A stretch of 64,000 bases of DNA from contig NZ_FNVA01000004.1 in assembly GCF_900108185.1 (NCBI RefSeq), positions 372,001 to 436,000 of the forward strand, in the 5' to 3' direction. The notes under the pieces are model-generated. The model was not told where the DNA came from and searched no databases. It saw nothing but the letters and a program-made list of their open reading frames with translations. A program made the translations under genes and the position numbers. Source of the DNA: Bryocella elongata (GTDB lineage Bacteria; Acidobacteriota; Terriglobia; Terriglobales; Acidobacteriaceae). Position 1 is the first letter of the stretch. Each line of letters begins with the position of its first letter. Below are positions 17,805 to 27,270 of the stretch, one piece after another.

Positions 17805-18542
17805 CTACTGCCTGGGAGTAGCGCCGGCCGCAGGCGGCGTCGACGCCTTGGGGGTATCAGCGGGCGGGGGTGTCACGGGCTTTGGTTCCGGCTCGCGCTT
17901 GGGCTCTGGAGCCTTGTCGCTCTGCGCGGCCACTTCGAGGTCAAAGATCAGCATGGCGCGCTTGGGGATGGTGGGAAGACGGCCGGCCTCGCCGTACGCC
18001 AGCTGGAAGGGAATATACAGACGACGCTTTCCGCCAACCCGCATGCCCTCGAAGCCAATATTCCAGGCCGGAATCACGCGGGCCTGGCCGTACTGCAGCG
18101 GGAAGGGTTCGCCATCCGGGTGGTCGTAGGAGCTGTCGAACTTCGTGCCGTCCGTAAGCCAGCCGGTGTACTTCACCGAAAGGAACTCGCCACGCTGCAC
18201 CAAAGCACCCGTGCCCGGAGTGATCTCGGTGTAGAGCATCGAGAAGGTCTCCTTCGGAGCCGGCAGGGACTCGCGCAGCTCGGGGCTTACGACCGGCGAG
18301 ACGTAGTCAAAGTAGGTCTCGGGCGTCCGCGTGACGGTGTAAAGCACCTTGGTGCAGGAGGCCGAGGCCGGGGGCGCGGGAATCTTCGACGACACGACCG
18401 GAGGTGTTACGCAGCCTCCCACAGGAGCGGCTGCATGGGTAGGAGCTGTGTGGTGGGCCGATGTCGTGTGTGGGGTGCTCGAGGTCTGCGCCGCGACGGA
18501 AAGCGCGGCCGTGGTCATTGCCAGCAGGGTGAAAGTCTTCAT
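17805..18542 (-). CDS. secreted FKBP-type peptidyl-prolyl cis-trans isomerase
   Basis: This 245-residue exported protein has a signal peptide (MKTFTLLAMTTAALSVAAQ), a His/Thr/Pro-rich linker and then an FKBP domain at ~100-210. Domain motifs are GEFLSVKYTGWLTDGTKFDSSYD, VIPAWNIGFEGMRVGGKRRLYIP, and LAYGE followed by LIFDLEV. Active-site aromatic and Asp residues are present. It would catalyse proline isomerisation in folding of periplasmic proteins. The last ~35 residues are Pro/Lys-rich. It starts 26 bp after the LptF-LptG fusion stop and precedes the ABC exporter by 98 bp, so the three may form an envelope operon. Confidence 0.92.
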   Translation of the reverse strand: MKTFTLLAMTTAALSVAAQTSSTPHTTSAHHTAPTHAAAPVGGCVTPPVVSSKIPAPPASASCTKVLYTVTRTPETYFDYVSPVVSPELRESLPAPKETFSMLYTEITPGTGALVQRGEFLSVKYTGWLTDGTKFDSSYDHPDGEPFPLQYGQARVIPAWNIGFEGMRVGGKRRLYIPFQLAYGEAGRLPTIPKRAMLIFDLEVAAQSDKAPEPKREPEPKPVTPPPADTPKASTPPAAGATPRQ

Positions 18543-18568
18543 ATCCGCTAACAGTGTAGAACGGCCGA

Positions 18569-20926
18569 CTAGGTGGGCGTGCGCAGAAGAAGGTAGCTTC
18601 CGGCGATGGCAAAGAGGACATCGGGAGACCACGCAGCGAGGACGGCAGGAAGGGAGTTCACGTCTCCGAGGTTCTCGAAGATTGCGGCGACCACCCAGAA
18701 GGCGATGGCCACACCGACGGCGGCGCCCATACCGGCCACGGAGCCGCGCTTTCCTGCCGTGAGCGACAGCGGTACCGCCACAAGCGCCAGAATCAGCGTC
18801 ACCAGCGGGTAAGCGATCTTGCGATTCAGCTGGACGCGCAGACGCACGGTGTCGAACCCGCTCTGGCGCAGGTCGCTAATGTAGCTCGACAGCTCGGAGT
18901 AGTTCATCTCCTGCGACTGGCGCACTTCTTTCTTGAAGTACGACGGCTGCTCGTGAATCTCAGGAAAGGTGGAGAGCGTGAACGGCTTATAGCCTGCGAC
19001 CGCCTCGCCGTTGAAGGTGCGCTCCCATCCGTTCTCGAAGTCCCAGCGGTTCGCCCGGTCGTTCCAATGAGCTCCCTCGGCGAAGATTCGACGGGTCAGC
19101 GCGAAGCTGCCAGGTTGAAACTCGAAGACGGTGAGGTTCGCGAAGGCGTCCTTGTCAGGATTGAAGTACTGGTAATAAAAAATTCGAGTCGGCTCCGCCT
19201 GATCGCCCGCTTGACCGCTCATCCATTGGCGCCCCGAGCGTAGAAAGGTCTGCGCGGGACGGCTCTTGATGGTGGAGAGGAGAGCCTCCTGGCGACGATT
19301 TGCCGAAGGCAGAATGCCCTCATCGAAGGCAAAGAGGGCCGCGGCAATGATCGCCGTGAGGAGCAGCACTGGCGCAATGATGCGGTAGAGACTCATGCCC
19401 GTGGCCTTCATCGCCGTGAGCTCGCTGGAGCGGGAGAGCGAACCGAAGGTGATGAGCACCGCAATCAGCGAGCACAACGGCGTGACGTTGTAGAGGATGA
19501 ATGGGATCAGGTTGAAGAGATAGGCGCCCACGGTCACCAGCGGCGTCTTGTACTTGACGATGTCCCCGATCAGTTCGAAGAAGGTGAAGATCTGGAAGAG
19601 CACTGTGAACGTCGTCAACACGAGCACGAAGTTGCGCAGGAAGCTGCCCATCACATACTCGTCGAGGATCAACGGAAAGTTGATCCGCAGTGCCTGTCGC
19701 AGCCAGCGCATGTTGAAGCCGCCGATATGACCGTTGTGGGCGGGCTCGCGCCGACGGCGTGCGATCCGTTCAAAGAACTGCGCGAAGCGGGTGCCGGTCC
19801 TCGCGGCGAAGTCCAGTGCGGCGCCGCCCGAGGACATCTGCTGGATCAGCAGAAGGCCAGCCGCGGCAAAGACGATGTTGGCCCCCCAGATGCCCAGCAC
19901 CGCGGGAATCTTGTTCTGCCGGGCGAGGCCGAGACCGATGATCCAGACAAAGTAGTACGCGAAGACAAGTCCGAGCGTGACGACGAAGCCTGCACCCTTG
20001 CCACCGCGGCGGGAACTCATGCCCAGCGGCACTCCCACCAGCATCAGTACGAGGCAGGCGGTAGGAAACGCGAACCGGCGATGAAGCTCAATGGTGTAGA
20101 GGCGTGTGTCACGATCCCGCGCCTTGATGTGGTCGATCAGCTCGCGCATTGTCAGCGCCTGGATCGGTGTATCAAGGCGGCTGATGTGTGAATCTTCCTG
20201 CTGCCCGGTCTGCACCGGCATCTCGGTATCGAGAAAGGTCGAGATGTCGTACTCGGCGGGATTGTTCACGGCGATGTCGTGACGACTTCCGTTGTTGAGC
20301 TCGAGGCGAAGCGCATGCGGGCCATCGCTCGTGACCATGGCCTCGCGGGACGTGATGATGTGCGGATTGTCAGGCTTGGAGAGATCGGCAAGGAAGACGT
20401 TGCGCCAGATCGCCGAGCCGTCCATGCCGGGCAACGTGTCCTGGACGTAGAGAACGAAGTTCTTCAGATCCGCATAGAAGACGCGGGGCTCGACCTGCAC
20501 CGTGGCCTGCGACGTCTTGCTGAGCTCCTCGTAATCCAGCAGCGCCTGGGCGGCGCGGGGAGCGACGTACAGCGAGTTGAACAGCCCTCCTGCCCAGCAG
20601 GTGACGGAGAAGATGCTGACAATCCGCAGGAAGCCCATGATGCCAAGGCCCGACGCGCGCATCGCGGTGATTTCGCTGTCGGCGGCGAGCCTGCTGAGGC
20701 CCAGCAGGATACCCACCAGCACGGCCATCGGAATCGTCAGCGTCAGGAAGCCGGGAAGCAGATAGCCGATGAGCCGCACGATGTCGGCAGGCGTCGCGAT
20801 GCCACGCACCGCCAGCTCCATGAGCGGCAGCAGGTAGCGCATGAACAGGATGAACGTGAAGAGCACGCCCCCGAGGAGGGAGTAGGCGATGACTTCGCGG
20901 AGAATATAACGGGTGAAGATGCGCAC
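18569..20926 (-). CDS. LptF-LptG fused LPS export permease
   Basis: This single 785-residue ORF has two homologous halves. Residues ~1-390 are LptF-like (MRIFTRYILREVIAYSLLGG, LPGFLTLTIPMAVLVGILL, LAADSEITAMRASG). Residues ~406-785 are LptG-like (LILDEYVMGSFLRNFVLVLTT, RSSELTAMKATGMSLYRI, KIAYPLVTLILALVAVPLSL). Each half has the six-helix plus beta-jellyroll plan of the LptB2FG extractor, which pulls lipopolysaccharide from the inner membrane. LptF and LptG are normally separate proteins of ~360 residues. No stop or frameshift separates them here. An internal ATG at 19711 (Met406) could start a separate LptG but lacks a convincing ribosome-binding site. LptB is not in the window. Confidence 0.92.
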   Translation of the reverse strand: MRIFTRYILREVIAYSLLGGVLFTFILFMRYLLPLMELAVRGIATPADIVRLIGYLLPGFLTLTIPMAVLVGILLGLSRLAADSEITAMRASGLGIMGFLRIVSIFSVTCWAGGLFNSLYVAPRAAQALLDYEELSKTSQATVQVEPRVFYADLKNFVLYVQDTLPGMDGSAIWRNVFLADLSKPDNPHIITSREAMVTSDGPHALRLELNNGSRHDIAVNNPAEYDISTFLDTEMPVQTGQQEDSHISRLDTPIQALTMRELIDHIKARDRDTRLYTIELHRRFAFPTACLVLMLVGVPLGMSSRRGGKGAGFVVTLGLVFAYYFVWIIGLGLARQNKIPAVLGIWGANIVFAAAGLLLIQQMSSGGAALDFAARTGTRFAQFFERIARRRREPAHNGHIGGFNMRWLRQALRINFPLILDEYVMGSFLRNFVLVLTTFTVLFQIFTFFELIGDIVKYKTPLVTVGAYLFNLIPFILYNVTPLCSLIAVLITFGSLSRSSELTAMKATGMSLYRIIAPVLLLTAIIAAALFAFDEGILPSANRRQEALLSTIKSRPAQTFLRSGRQWMSGQAGDQAEPTRIFYYQYFNPDKDAFANLTVFEFQPGSFALTRRIFAEGAHWNDRANRWDFENGWERTFNGEAVAGYKPFTLSTFPEIHEQPSYFKKEVRQSQEMNYSELSSYISDLRQSGFDTVRLRVQLNRKIAYPLVTLILALVAVPLSLTAGKRGSVAGMGAAVGVAIAFWVVAAIFENLGDVNSLPAVLAAWSPDVLFAIAGSYLLLRTPT

Positions 20927-20983
20927 GAAAATGGCCCGCGAAGCGCGGTCATTCCAGTGTAAAGGCTCGAGCGGCCGTGTGCG

Positions 20984-21613
20984 CTAAGCCTTGCGCATCT
21001 CTTCACTTATCGCATGACTTTCGGGTGTCGCCATGGCGTCGAGCCCAGCGATGACGCCGTTGCGATCGCGTTCGTCGCGATTCTGGCTGAGCTTTCGCTT
21101 GCCTTCGAGCCGGGTAATGGTGATCTCCAGCCCGACGATGCCGCGAATCAGGGCATCGATGTAATCCGGAGCAGCGTCTTCCAACGTCCAAGGCGCAGCG
21201 AACTGCTGCTCATGTTGATGCGTGAGGGCGGCCAGGTGCGCGCGAAGCCAGGATGCGTCTTCGATGACCCGCAGAGTGCCATAGGCATGAACCACGCTGT
21301 AGTTCCAGGTGGGCACGCTGCGGTGGTTCTCGGCCTTCGAGGGATACCAGGAAGGCGAGATGTAGTGGTCGTGACCCGTGAAGATCGCAAGCGCTTCGAC
21401 TGACGCGTCGAAGTCCTCCCACTGCGCATTGGCGCGAGCGAGATGTCCCCGCAGAACGCCGTTCTCCGACTCCTCGGAATGGATGACCATCGGAATGTGG
21501 GAGGCAAAGAGCCCCGAAGGGTGCATCGTGACAAGCGTAGCGAGAGGATGCGCTCGCAGGAGCGCGTGCATCTCCGGGATGTTATGTTCGGCGTTGAACT
21601 TCGGAATGTACAT
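20984..21613 (-). CDS. PaiB-family FMN-binding protein
   Basis: This 209-residue protein has the PaiB split-barrel flavin-binding fold. Conserved family segments are FTGHDHYISPSWYPSKAE, VPTWNYSVVHAYG, GIVGLEITITRLEGKRKLSQNR and the C-terminal catalytic-looking D-R-x-G-V-x-x-G-L. In Bacillus subtilis PaiB was linked to negative control of sporulation and protease genes; in most bacteria its function is unknown. It stands between the copper ATPase gene and the LptF-LptG gene on the same strand, with no evident functional link to either. Confidence 0.9.
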   Translation of the reverse strand: MYIPKFNAEHNIPEMHALLRAHPLATLVTMHPSGLFASHIPMVIHSEESENGVLRGHLARANAQWEDFDASVEALAIFTGHDHYISPSWYPSKAENHRSVPTWNYSVVHAYGTLRVIEDASWLRAHLAALTHQHEQQFAAPWTLEDAAPDYIDALIRGIVGLEITITRLEGKRKLSQNRDERDRNGVIAGLDAMATPESHAISEEMRKA

Positions 21614-21664
21614 GGTCGGCAGTCGGTTCGACTTCCAGAGTACGTTAGGGCGATCGGTGCGTTC

Positions 21665-24004
21665 TCAGGCGCGGCGTAGGCGCAGGGAATTGGCGAGCAC
21701 GCTCACGGAGCTCAGCGCCATCGCGGCACTGGCGAGCACGGGGCTCAGCAGCACATGGAAGTGCGGATAGAGCACACCGGCCGCGATGGGTAAACCGATG
21801 GCGTTGTAGGCCAGCGCCCAGCCGAGGTTCTGGCGCATGATCGCTGTTGCGCGGCGTGCCAATCGGATCGATGCTGGTAGCAGCCGCAGGTCCGGGTGCA
21901 GCAGGATGGCATCGCCGGCATCGCGGGCCAGATCGCTTCCGCTGGCCATAGCGAGGCCTGCGTCCGACTGCGCCAGAGCGGCAGCATCGTTGATCCCATC
22001 CCCGGCCATCGCGACCTTCCGGCCCGCTTGCTGCAAGGTGCGGATCGCGGCGAGCTTGTCTGCCGGAAGAAGGCCCGCACGGATCTCGGTGATGCCTGCC
22101 TCGCGAGCGATCGGTGCCGCCGACGCCGCTACATCACCGGTGAGGATGAGAGGTGTGACACCAAGCGCCTTCAGGTCGGTGACAGCTTCCGCCGCCTGGG
22201 GCCGAAGGGTATCGACGGCGTAGAAGGCGGCCTGCAGCTGGTCATCGATGACGAGATAGAGCGGTGTTGCGTACTCGAGCCCGAGAGGGGCCGAAGGGGC
22301 AGTCGTCTTCGAGAGGACCGACGCATTGCCGAGAGCAAGCCGATGACCTTCAACCACCGCTTCGAGGCCAATTCCAGGAAGGACACGGAGGTCCTGGATC
22401 GATGCCAACTCCTTCGCCTCTTCCGAAGCGGCGGCAAAGTGCACTACAGCAACGGCCAGTGGATGTGTCGAAAGACGCTCGGCCGCAGCGGCCCACGCGA
22501 TCAGGGTTTTGCGCGGGTACAGTGCGTCTGGCGTCACAACCAGCGAGGCGATGGTGGGTTCGCCTTCCGTCAGGGTACCTGTCTTGTCGAAGGCCAGCAT
22601 GTCGACCGTAGCGAGTCGTTCCAGCGCCTCACCACCTTTGATCAGCAAACCGAGTTGTGCTGCCCTGCCAATGGCAACCGTAATCGCAGCAGGTACCGCG
22701 AGTCCCATGGCGCACGGGCAGGCGATGATGAGCACCGCCACGGCAATCGCAAACGGACGGGCGAAGCCCTCGTGTGCGCCGTGCGTGTTGAGGGCGACGG
22801 CCCAGACCGCGAACGTCACGGCCGAAAGCGCCAGCACCGTGGGCACAAAGATTGCGCTCACGCGGTCGGCAAGGCGCTCCATCGGAGCGCGGCTGTTCTG
22901 CGCCTGGGCCAGCAGCCGTCTCATCTGAGCCAGCGTTGACGCGGCGCCGACAGCGGTTGCACGGAGGACAAGCACGCCGTCGAGGTTCAGTGTTCCCGCA
23001 CTGGCGCGTGCGCCAATCCCACGGCTGACAGGCAGAGGTTCACCCGTCAGCATAGACGCATCGATGGAACTACGCCCATGCACGATCTCGCCATCGACGG
23101 GGATGCGATCGCCGGGAAGTACCCGCAGCAGATCGCCGGTTTCAATGGCATCAAGCGGGAGAATCGTTTCCGGCAACGTGTTGTAGTCGACGACCCCAGC
23201 GGGCGGCATCAACAGCCGGACATCCTTGGCTTCAAGTCTTCCGAAACCTTCCAGTGCGCTGGTGGCCCGGGCCCGGGCGCGGGATTCGAGCCAGCGGCCC
23301 GCAAGGAGGAATGCCAGGATCAGGATGACTGCCTCGAAGTACACCTCGGCACCCAGGCCGCGCTGGGCCATCATCTGCGGAGCAATGGTGGACGCCAGGG
23401 ACGCGACGGAGGCTGCGATCGTGCCAATCGCGACGAGGGTGTTCATGTTGGTCGCGCCGTGCTTCGCTGCGCGCCACGCGGCGGCGTAGATCTCAGGAGC
23501 ACCGAAGATCATCGTCCCAAGGGCCATGAGGGCCAGCAGCCAGCGCAATGGCTGGGCAGGAAGCTGCATCAGCCAGACCGGCATCAGGGGGTCGAGATGG
23601 CGTGCCGCGAAACCGAGCAGGGGATCGGTTGTGGCGCCTGCCATGGTCATCAACGGCATGGAGAGGAGCATCGCAAGGGCGCCCGCGATCAGAGCCAGGG
23701 TGGCACGGAGGCCCAGATGCTTCGCCTCCACCTCCATCTCCATCGGCGGCGCGATGGAGGCATCGTAGCCAGCGGATCTCACCGCGGCGATGAGCTGCTC
23801 CGTCGCGATGGGCTGATTCAACTCAACCCGGGCCGTGTGGGCCAGCAGGTTGACGTTCGCTGCCCGGACTCCGGGAACGGCAGCCAGAGCCCGTTGCACG
23901 TGGGACTGGCAGGCGGCGCAGGTCATGCCCTGGACGTGAAGGTCCTGAGGTTCCAGGTGGGCGGGACTGGGGTCTGGCGGAGAGATAAGGGGGGAGGATG
24001 TCAT
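21665..24004 (-). CDS. copA: copper-translocating P1B-type ATPase
   Basis: This 779-residue inner-membrane pump exports Cu(I) from the cytoplasm. It has one N-terminal heavy-metal-binding domain (GMTCAACQSHV, residues ~26-95), then eight membrane helices with the metal-site motif CPCAMGLAVP. The phosphorylation site is FDKTGTLTEG near residue 470. The P1B marker STHPLAVAVV and the hinge GDGINDAAALAQSD follow. The ATG at 24004 overlaps the stop of the upstream CopZ-like gene as ATGA, so translation is coupled. A response regulator gene lies upstream on the same strand, which may give copper-responsive control. Confidence 0.95.
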   Translation of the reverse strand: MTSSPLISPPDPSPAHLEPQDLHVQGMTCAACQSHVQRALAAVPGVRAANVNLLAHTARVELNQPIATEQLIAAVRSAGYDASIAPPMEMEVEAKHLGLRATLALIAGALAMLLSMPLMTMAGATTDPLLGFAARHLDPLMPVWLMQLPAQPLRWLLALMALGTMIFGAPEIYAAAWRAAKHGATNMNTLVAIGTIAASVASLASTIAPQMMAQRGLGAEVYFEAVILILAFLLAGRWLESRARARATSALEGFGRLEAKDVRLLMPPAGVVDYNTLPETILPLDAIETGDLLRVLPGDRIPVDGEIVHGRSSIDASMLTGEPLPVSRGIGARASAGTLNLDGVLVLRATAVGAASTLAQMRRLLAQAQNSRAPMERLADRVSAIFVPTVLALSAVTFAVWAVALNTHGAHEGFARPFAIAVAVLIIACPCAMGLAVPAAITVAIGRAAQLGLLIKGGEALERLATVDMLAFDKTGTLTEGEPTIASLVVTPDALYPRKTLIAWAAAAERLSTHPLAVAVVHFAAASEEAKELASIQDLRVLPGIGLEAVVEGHRLALGNASVLSKTTAPSAPLGLEYATPLYLVIDDQLQAAFYAVDTLRPQAAEAVTDLKALGVTPLILTGDVAASAAPIAREAGITEIRAGLLPADKLAAIRTLQQAGRKVAMAGDGINDAAALAQSDAGLAMASGSDLARDAGDAILLHPDLRLLPASIRLARRATAIMRQNLGWALAYNAIGLPIAAGVLYPHFHVLLSPVLASAAMALSSVSVLANSLRLRRA

Positions 24005-24201
24005 GCCTGGGCATGCGCCGGGAAGCCCGCAGCGGAGAGTGCCGCCTCGACCTCTGCCACCTGGCCATCGGTCGCTACACGGGCTCCGCCGATCCGAACC
24101 TCTTCGGCATGGGTGCCGGGAAGGGCGTTCAACACCTGGGTCACGCGGCGAACGCAGCTTCCGCAGTGCATGTTTTCGATCTGGAGATTCACCGTCGCCA
24201 T
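24001..24201 (-). CDS. heavy-metal-associated domain protein, CopZ-like copper chaperone
   Basis: This 66-residue protein is one ferredoxin-like metal-binding domain with the motif NMHCGSCVRRV, the usual M-x-C-x-x-C Cu(I) site. It would deliver copper to the ATPase encoded immediately downstream. The stop TGA overlaps the ATPase start codon (ATGA), a strong sign of coupled translation. The response regulator gene ends 60 bp upstream. Confidence 0.9.
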   Translation of the reverse strand: MATVNLQIENMHCGSCVRRVTQVLNALPGTHAEEVRIGGARVATDGQVAEVEAALSAAGFPAHAQA

Positions 24202-24261
24202 ACCTAGTAGATGCTAACGGCACGGGATCGACACGACCAGATGCAGGCGCAGGTAGAGTCG

Positions 24262-25005
<744 letters not shown>

Positions 25006-25028
25006 CGGGCCCTCCTCGGGCGCTCGAG

Positions 25029-26222
25029 TCAGCATACGCTCCCATGGGATGCGGCTGACGCCCCTTCATGGTGGCGCTGGAGTGTCTCCTCCAGCACACC
25101 GTAGAGGTCCTTGGCGACGTCCCGCCAGCTTCGAGAGTGGACCGAGGCGATCGCGTCCGCATTCCAGTTGCGGCTCAGGGTCTCGTCGAGAACCTGAGCA
25201 AGCGCTTCCGCATTGCGGGGTGGAACGAGGCGCCCACAGCTGTCGTCGACGAGTTCCGGGATTCCGCCCACATTGGTGGCAACCACCGGTCGGCCCGAGG
25301 CCAACCCCTCGATGACGACGTTGGGGCAGCCCTCCATGTAGCTGGGCAGCGTGACGATGTCTGAAGCTGCAGTCCAGCCGGAGACGAGGTCTGCGCGCAC
25401 AGGAGGAACCAGGAGGATCGAATCTCCGGCGTGGTGGTGGGCGATACGCTCGCGGAGGGCACCCTCATCGGGGCCGCCGCCCAGCAGGTAGGTCCGGAGC
25501 CGGGGACGCTTGTTGCGGAGGCTTGCGACCGCGTCGATCAACTCGATCAGTCCCTTGCGAAGGTCGTAACGCCCGATATAGAGCACCATCTCTGTGTCGG
25601 GTGCGATTCCGACTTGCTGACGGGCCGCAGCCCGATCTCCGGGATGGAAGACGGTGGTGTCGCAGCCGTTCAGGATCGCTATAGTGTGGCTGGCATCGGC
25701 TCCGAGAGAGACTGCCGTCTTTGCGAGGTCGTGGCTTACCGTTGTGATGGTCTGCGAGGCTGTGAGGACCTTCAACGTGCGGGAACGGATGAGCCCGCCG
25801 GGGATCCGGTTGAGATCCGAGCCGATGGCGGTTTGGACGACCGGCACTCCCAGCTTGGCGGCCACCTTCAGCGCAGCGAAGCCCGAGGGATAGATGACGT
25901 AGCTGAGGAGGATATCCGGTCGAAAGGCTCGAACGTCCTTCTCCAGTGCCCAGGCAATCGAGCTCCCGTTGACAGAGCGGGAAACGACGGGCAGGACCGG
26001 AAACTGGCGATATGTGACTGGGGGGCCGGACAGGACGAAGTCGCCGTCGGTGCCGTAGGCCGGCGGGACGAAACGGCGGATCAGGCGCGGATACTGCGGC
26101 AGGGGAACGAAGACCTGAACCTCAGCCATGGTGGCGAGTTCGCGAAGGGTCTCGTGGGATGATCGTCCGTTCCATGGCTGGGCCGGCGAGGGGTAGTACG
26201 CGGTGACGACGCCGATGCGCAT
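25029..26222 (-). CDS. family 4 glycosyltransferase
   Basis: This 397-residue GT-B fold enzyme has an N-terminal Rossmann domain (MRIGVVTAYYPSPAQPWNGRS) and a C-terminal nucleotide-sugar domain (VLYIGRYDLRKGLIELIDAV, PSYMEGCPNVVIEGLASGRPVVAT), the latter holding the E-x7-E motif of the family. It likely transfers a hexose in exopolysaccharide or lipid glycan synthesis. It is not recognisably BshA. The ATG at 26222 matches the normal family N-terminus. It lies between a histidine kinase gene (67 bp upstream) and a response regulator gene (23 bp downstream), all on the same strand, an uncommon order. Confidence 0.9.
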   Translation of the reverse strand: MRIGVVTAYYPSPAQPWNGRSSHETLRELATMAEVQVFVPLPQYPRLIRRFVPPAYGTDGDFVLSGPPVTYRQFPVLPVVSRSVNGSSIAWALEKDVRAFRPDILLSYVIYPSGFAALKVAAKLGVPVVQTAIGSDLNRIPGGLIRSRTLKVLTASQTITTVSHDLAKTAVSLGADASHTIAILNGCDTTVFHPGDRAAARQQVGIAPDTEMVLYIGRYDLRKGLIELIDAVASLRNKRPRLRTYLLGGGPDEGALRERIAHHHAGDSILLVPPVRADLVSGWTAASDIVTLPSYMEGCPNVVIEGLASGRPVVATNVGGIPELVDDSCGRLVPPRNAEALAQVLDETLSRNWNADAIASVHSRSWRDVAKDLYGVLEETLQRHHEGASAASHGSVC

Positions 26223-26288
26223 GCCCTTACAGGTATATCGCGGCCGCACGTTGATGCGTGCGGTAGTGGTGCATTTCCCCGGCTGTGG

Positions 26289-27194
26289 TTAGCGCTGGTT
26301 ATCGAGTGGCAGCGACAGGAACATCGTTGTGCCCTTTCCCTTGCCGTCCGATACCGCACGCACACTGCCGCCGTGCTGCTTGGCGATCGTGTAGACGAGG
26401 AACAGTCCGAGGCCAGTGCCCTTGATCTGCACCTGGTCGTTGCTGCTGGCGCGGTAGAAGCGCTTGAAGACGCGCTTGAGCTCGCCGGGCTCGATGCCGA
26501 GGCCGGTGTCAGAGATCGACAGCACGGCCGACGTATATTGCTCGATCGCCAGGTGGCAGCGAACATGGATGCCTTCGGGAGAGTACTTCACAGCGTTATC
26601 GAGAAGGTTCAGGACGGCGGTGCGCAGATCCTCGGGGTTCCCAAGGACATAGAGCTTTACCCCGCCTGGTACCTCGTCGAGCAGGATGGCCTCGGCGGGG
26701 AGGCGATGGCGCCGCAGGACGACCTGGACGCACTCTGCCACCAGCGGATAGAGCTCGACGCGGGTATGCGAAGAGCGCTGCCGATTGCCGAGGGTTCCGG
26801 CCTTGAGGACGCTCTCCACGGTGGCGAGCAGGCGGTCGGTATCGGCCCGCATGATGGTGTAGAACCTCTGCCGCTGGGCCTCGTCGAGGGGACGGCGCTC
26901 CAGCGTCTCCAGGTAGAGGCGGATCGAAGCAATGGGGGTCTTCAACTCGTGGGTGACTGAGTTCAGGAACGAGTCCTGCCGCTCGTTGCGACGGATCTCG
27001 CGGACGAGGAAGACCGTGTTAAGGACGACTCCGGCCATGAGAATTGCAAAGACGATGAAGCCAAAGACGTCCAGCGCCAGCCGGCGGCCGCTGAGGTGGA
27101 CAAAGTAGATATTGAGCACCGCCAGTAACCCGATGAGGCACGAGCCCATCACGATGAAGAAAGCCGTGATGCCGCGCCGCCGAGTAAGGTTCAT
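26289..27194 (-). CDS. membrane histidine kinase
   Basis: This 301-residue sensor kinase has two membrane helices (residues ~11-31 and ~43-64) enclosing only ~11 extracytoplasmic residues, so it probably senses within the membrane or through a partner. The H-box is SVTHELKTPIASIRLYLETL with phospho-acceptor His82. The N-box is LLDNAVKYSPEG, and the G-boxes are ISDTGLGIEP and GTGLGLFLVYTIAKQHGG. There is no HAMP or PAS domain. Start choice is uncertain: neither the ATG at 27194 nor that at 27245 has a clear ribosome-binding site. Its likely partner is the response regulator two genes downstream. Confidence 0.92.
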   Translation of the reverse strand: MNLTRRRGITAFFIVMGSCLIGLLAVLNIYFVHLSGRRLALDVFGFIVFAILMAGVVLNTVFLVREIRRNERQDSFLNSVTHELKTPIASIRLYLETLERRPLDEAQRQRFYTIMRADTDRLLATVESVLKAGTLGNRQRSSHTRVELYPLVAECVQVVLRRHRLPAEAILLDEVPGGVKLYVLGNPEDLRTAVLNLLDNAVKYSPEGIHVRCHLAIEQYTSAVLSISDTGLGIEPGELKRVFKRFYRASSNDQVQIKGTGLGLFLVYTIAKQHGGSVRAVSDGKGKGTTMFLSLPLDNQR

Positions 27195-27270
27195 GGAGTG
27201 TGAGTATACCCGCGGGGCCACTTCATCCAGCCCCACCGGTTGCATGAGTTTGCGCCGATTCGGGTGGCGC

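Noticed and set aside
15904..18129. Plus-strand open frame (741 codons) opposite the ABC exporter and FKBP genes
   Set aside because: Both minus-strand genes have complete, motif-rich products. The antisense translation is low-information.
25029..26222. GT4 as a possible BshA partner for bshC
   Set aside because: The N-terminus and acceptor region do not look like BshA, and the gene lies 17 kb away in a different context.
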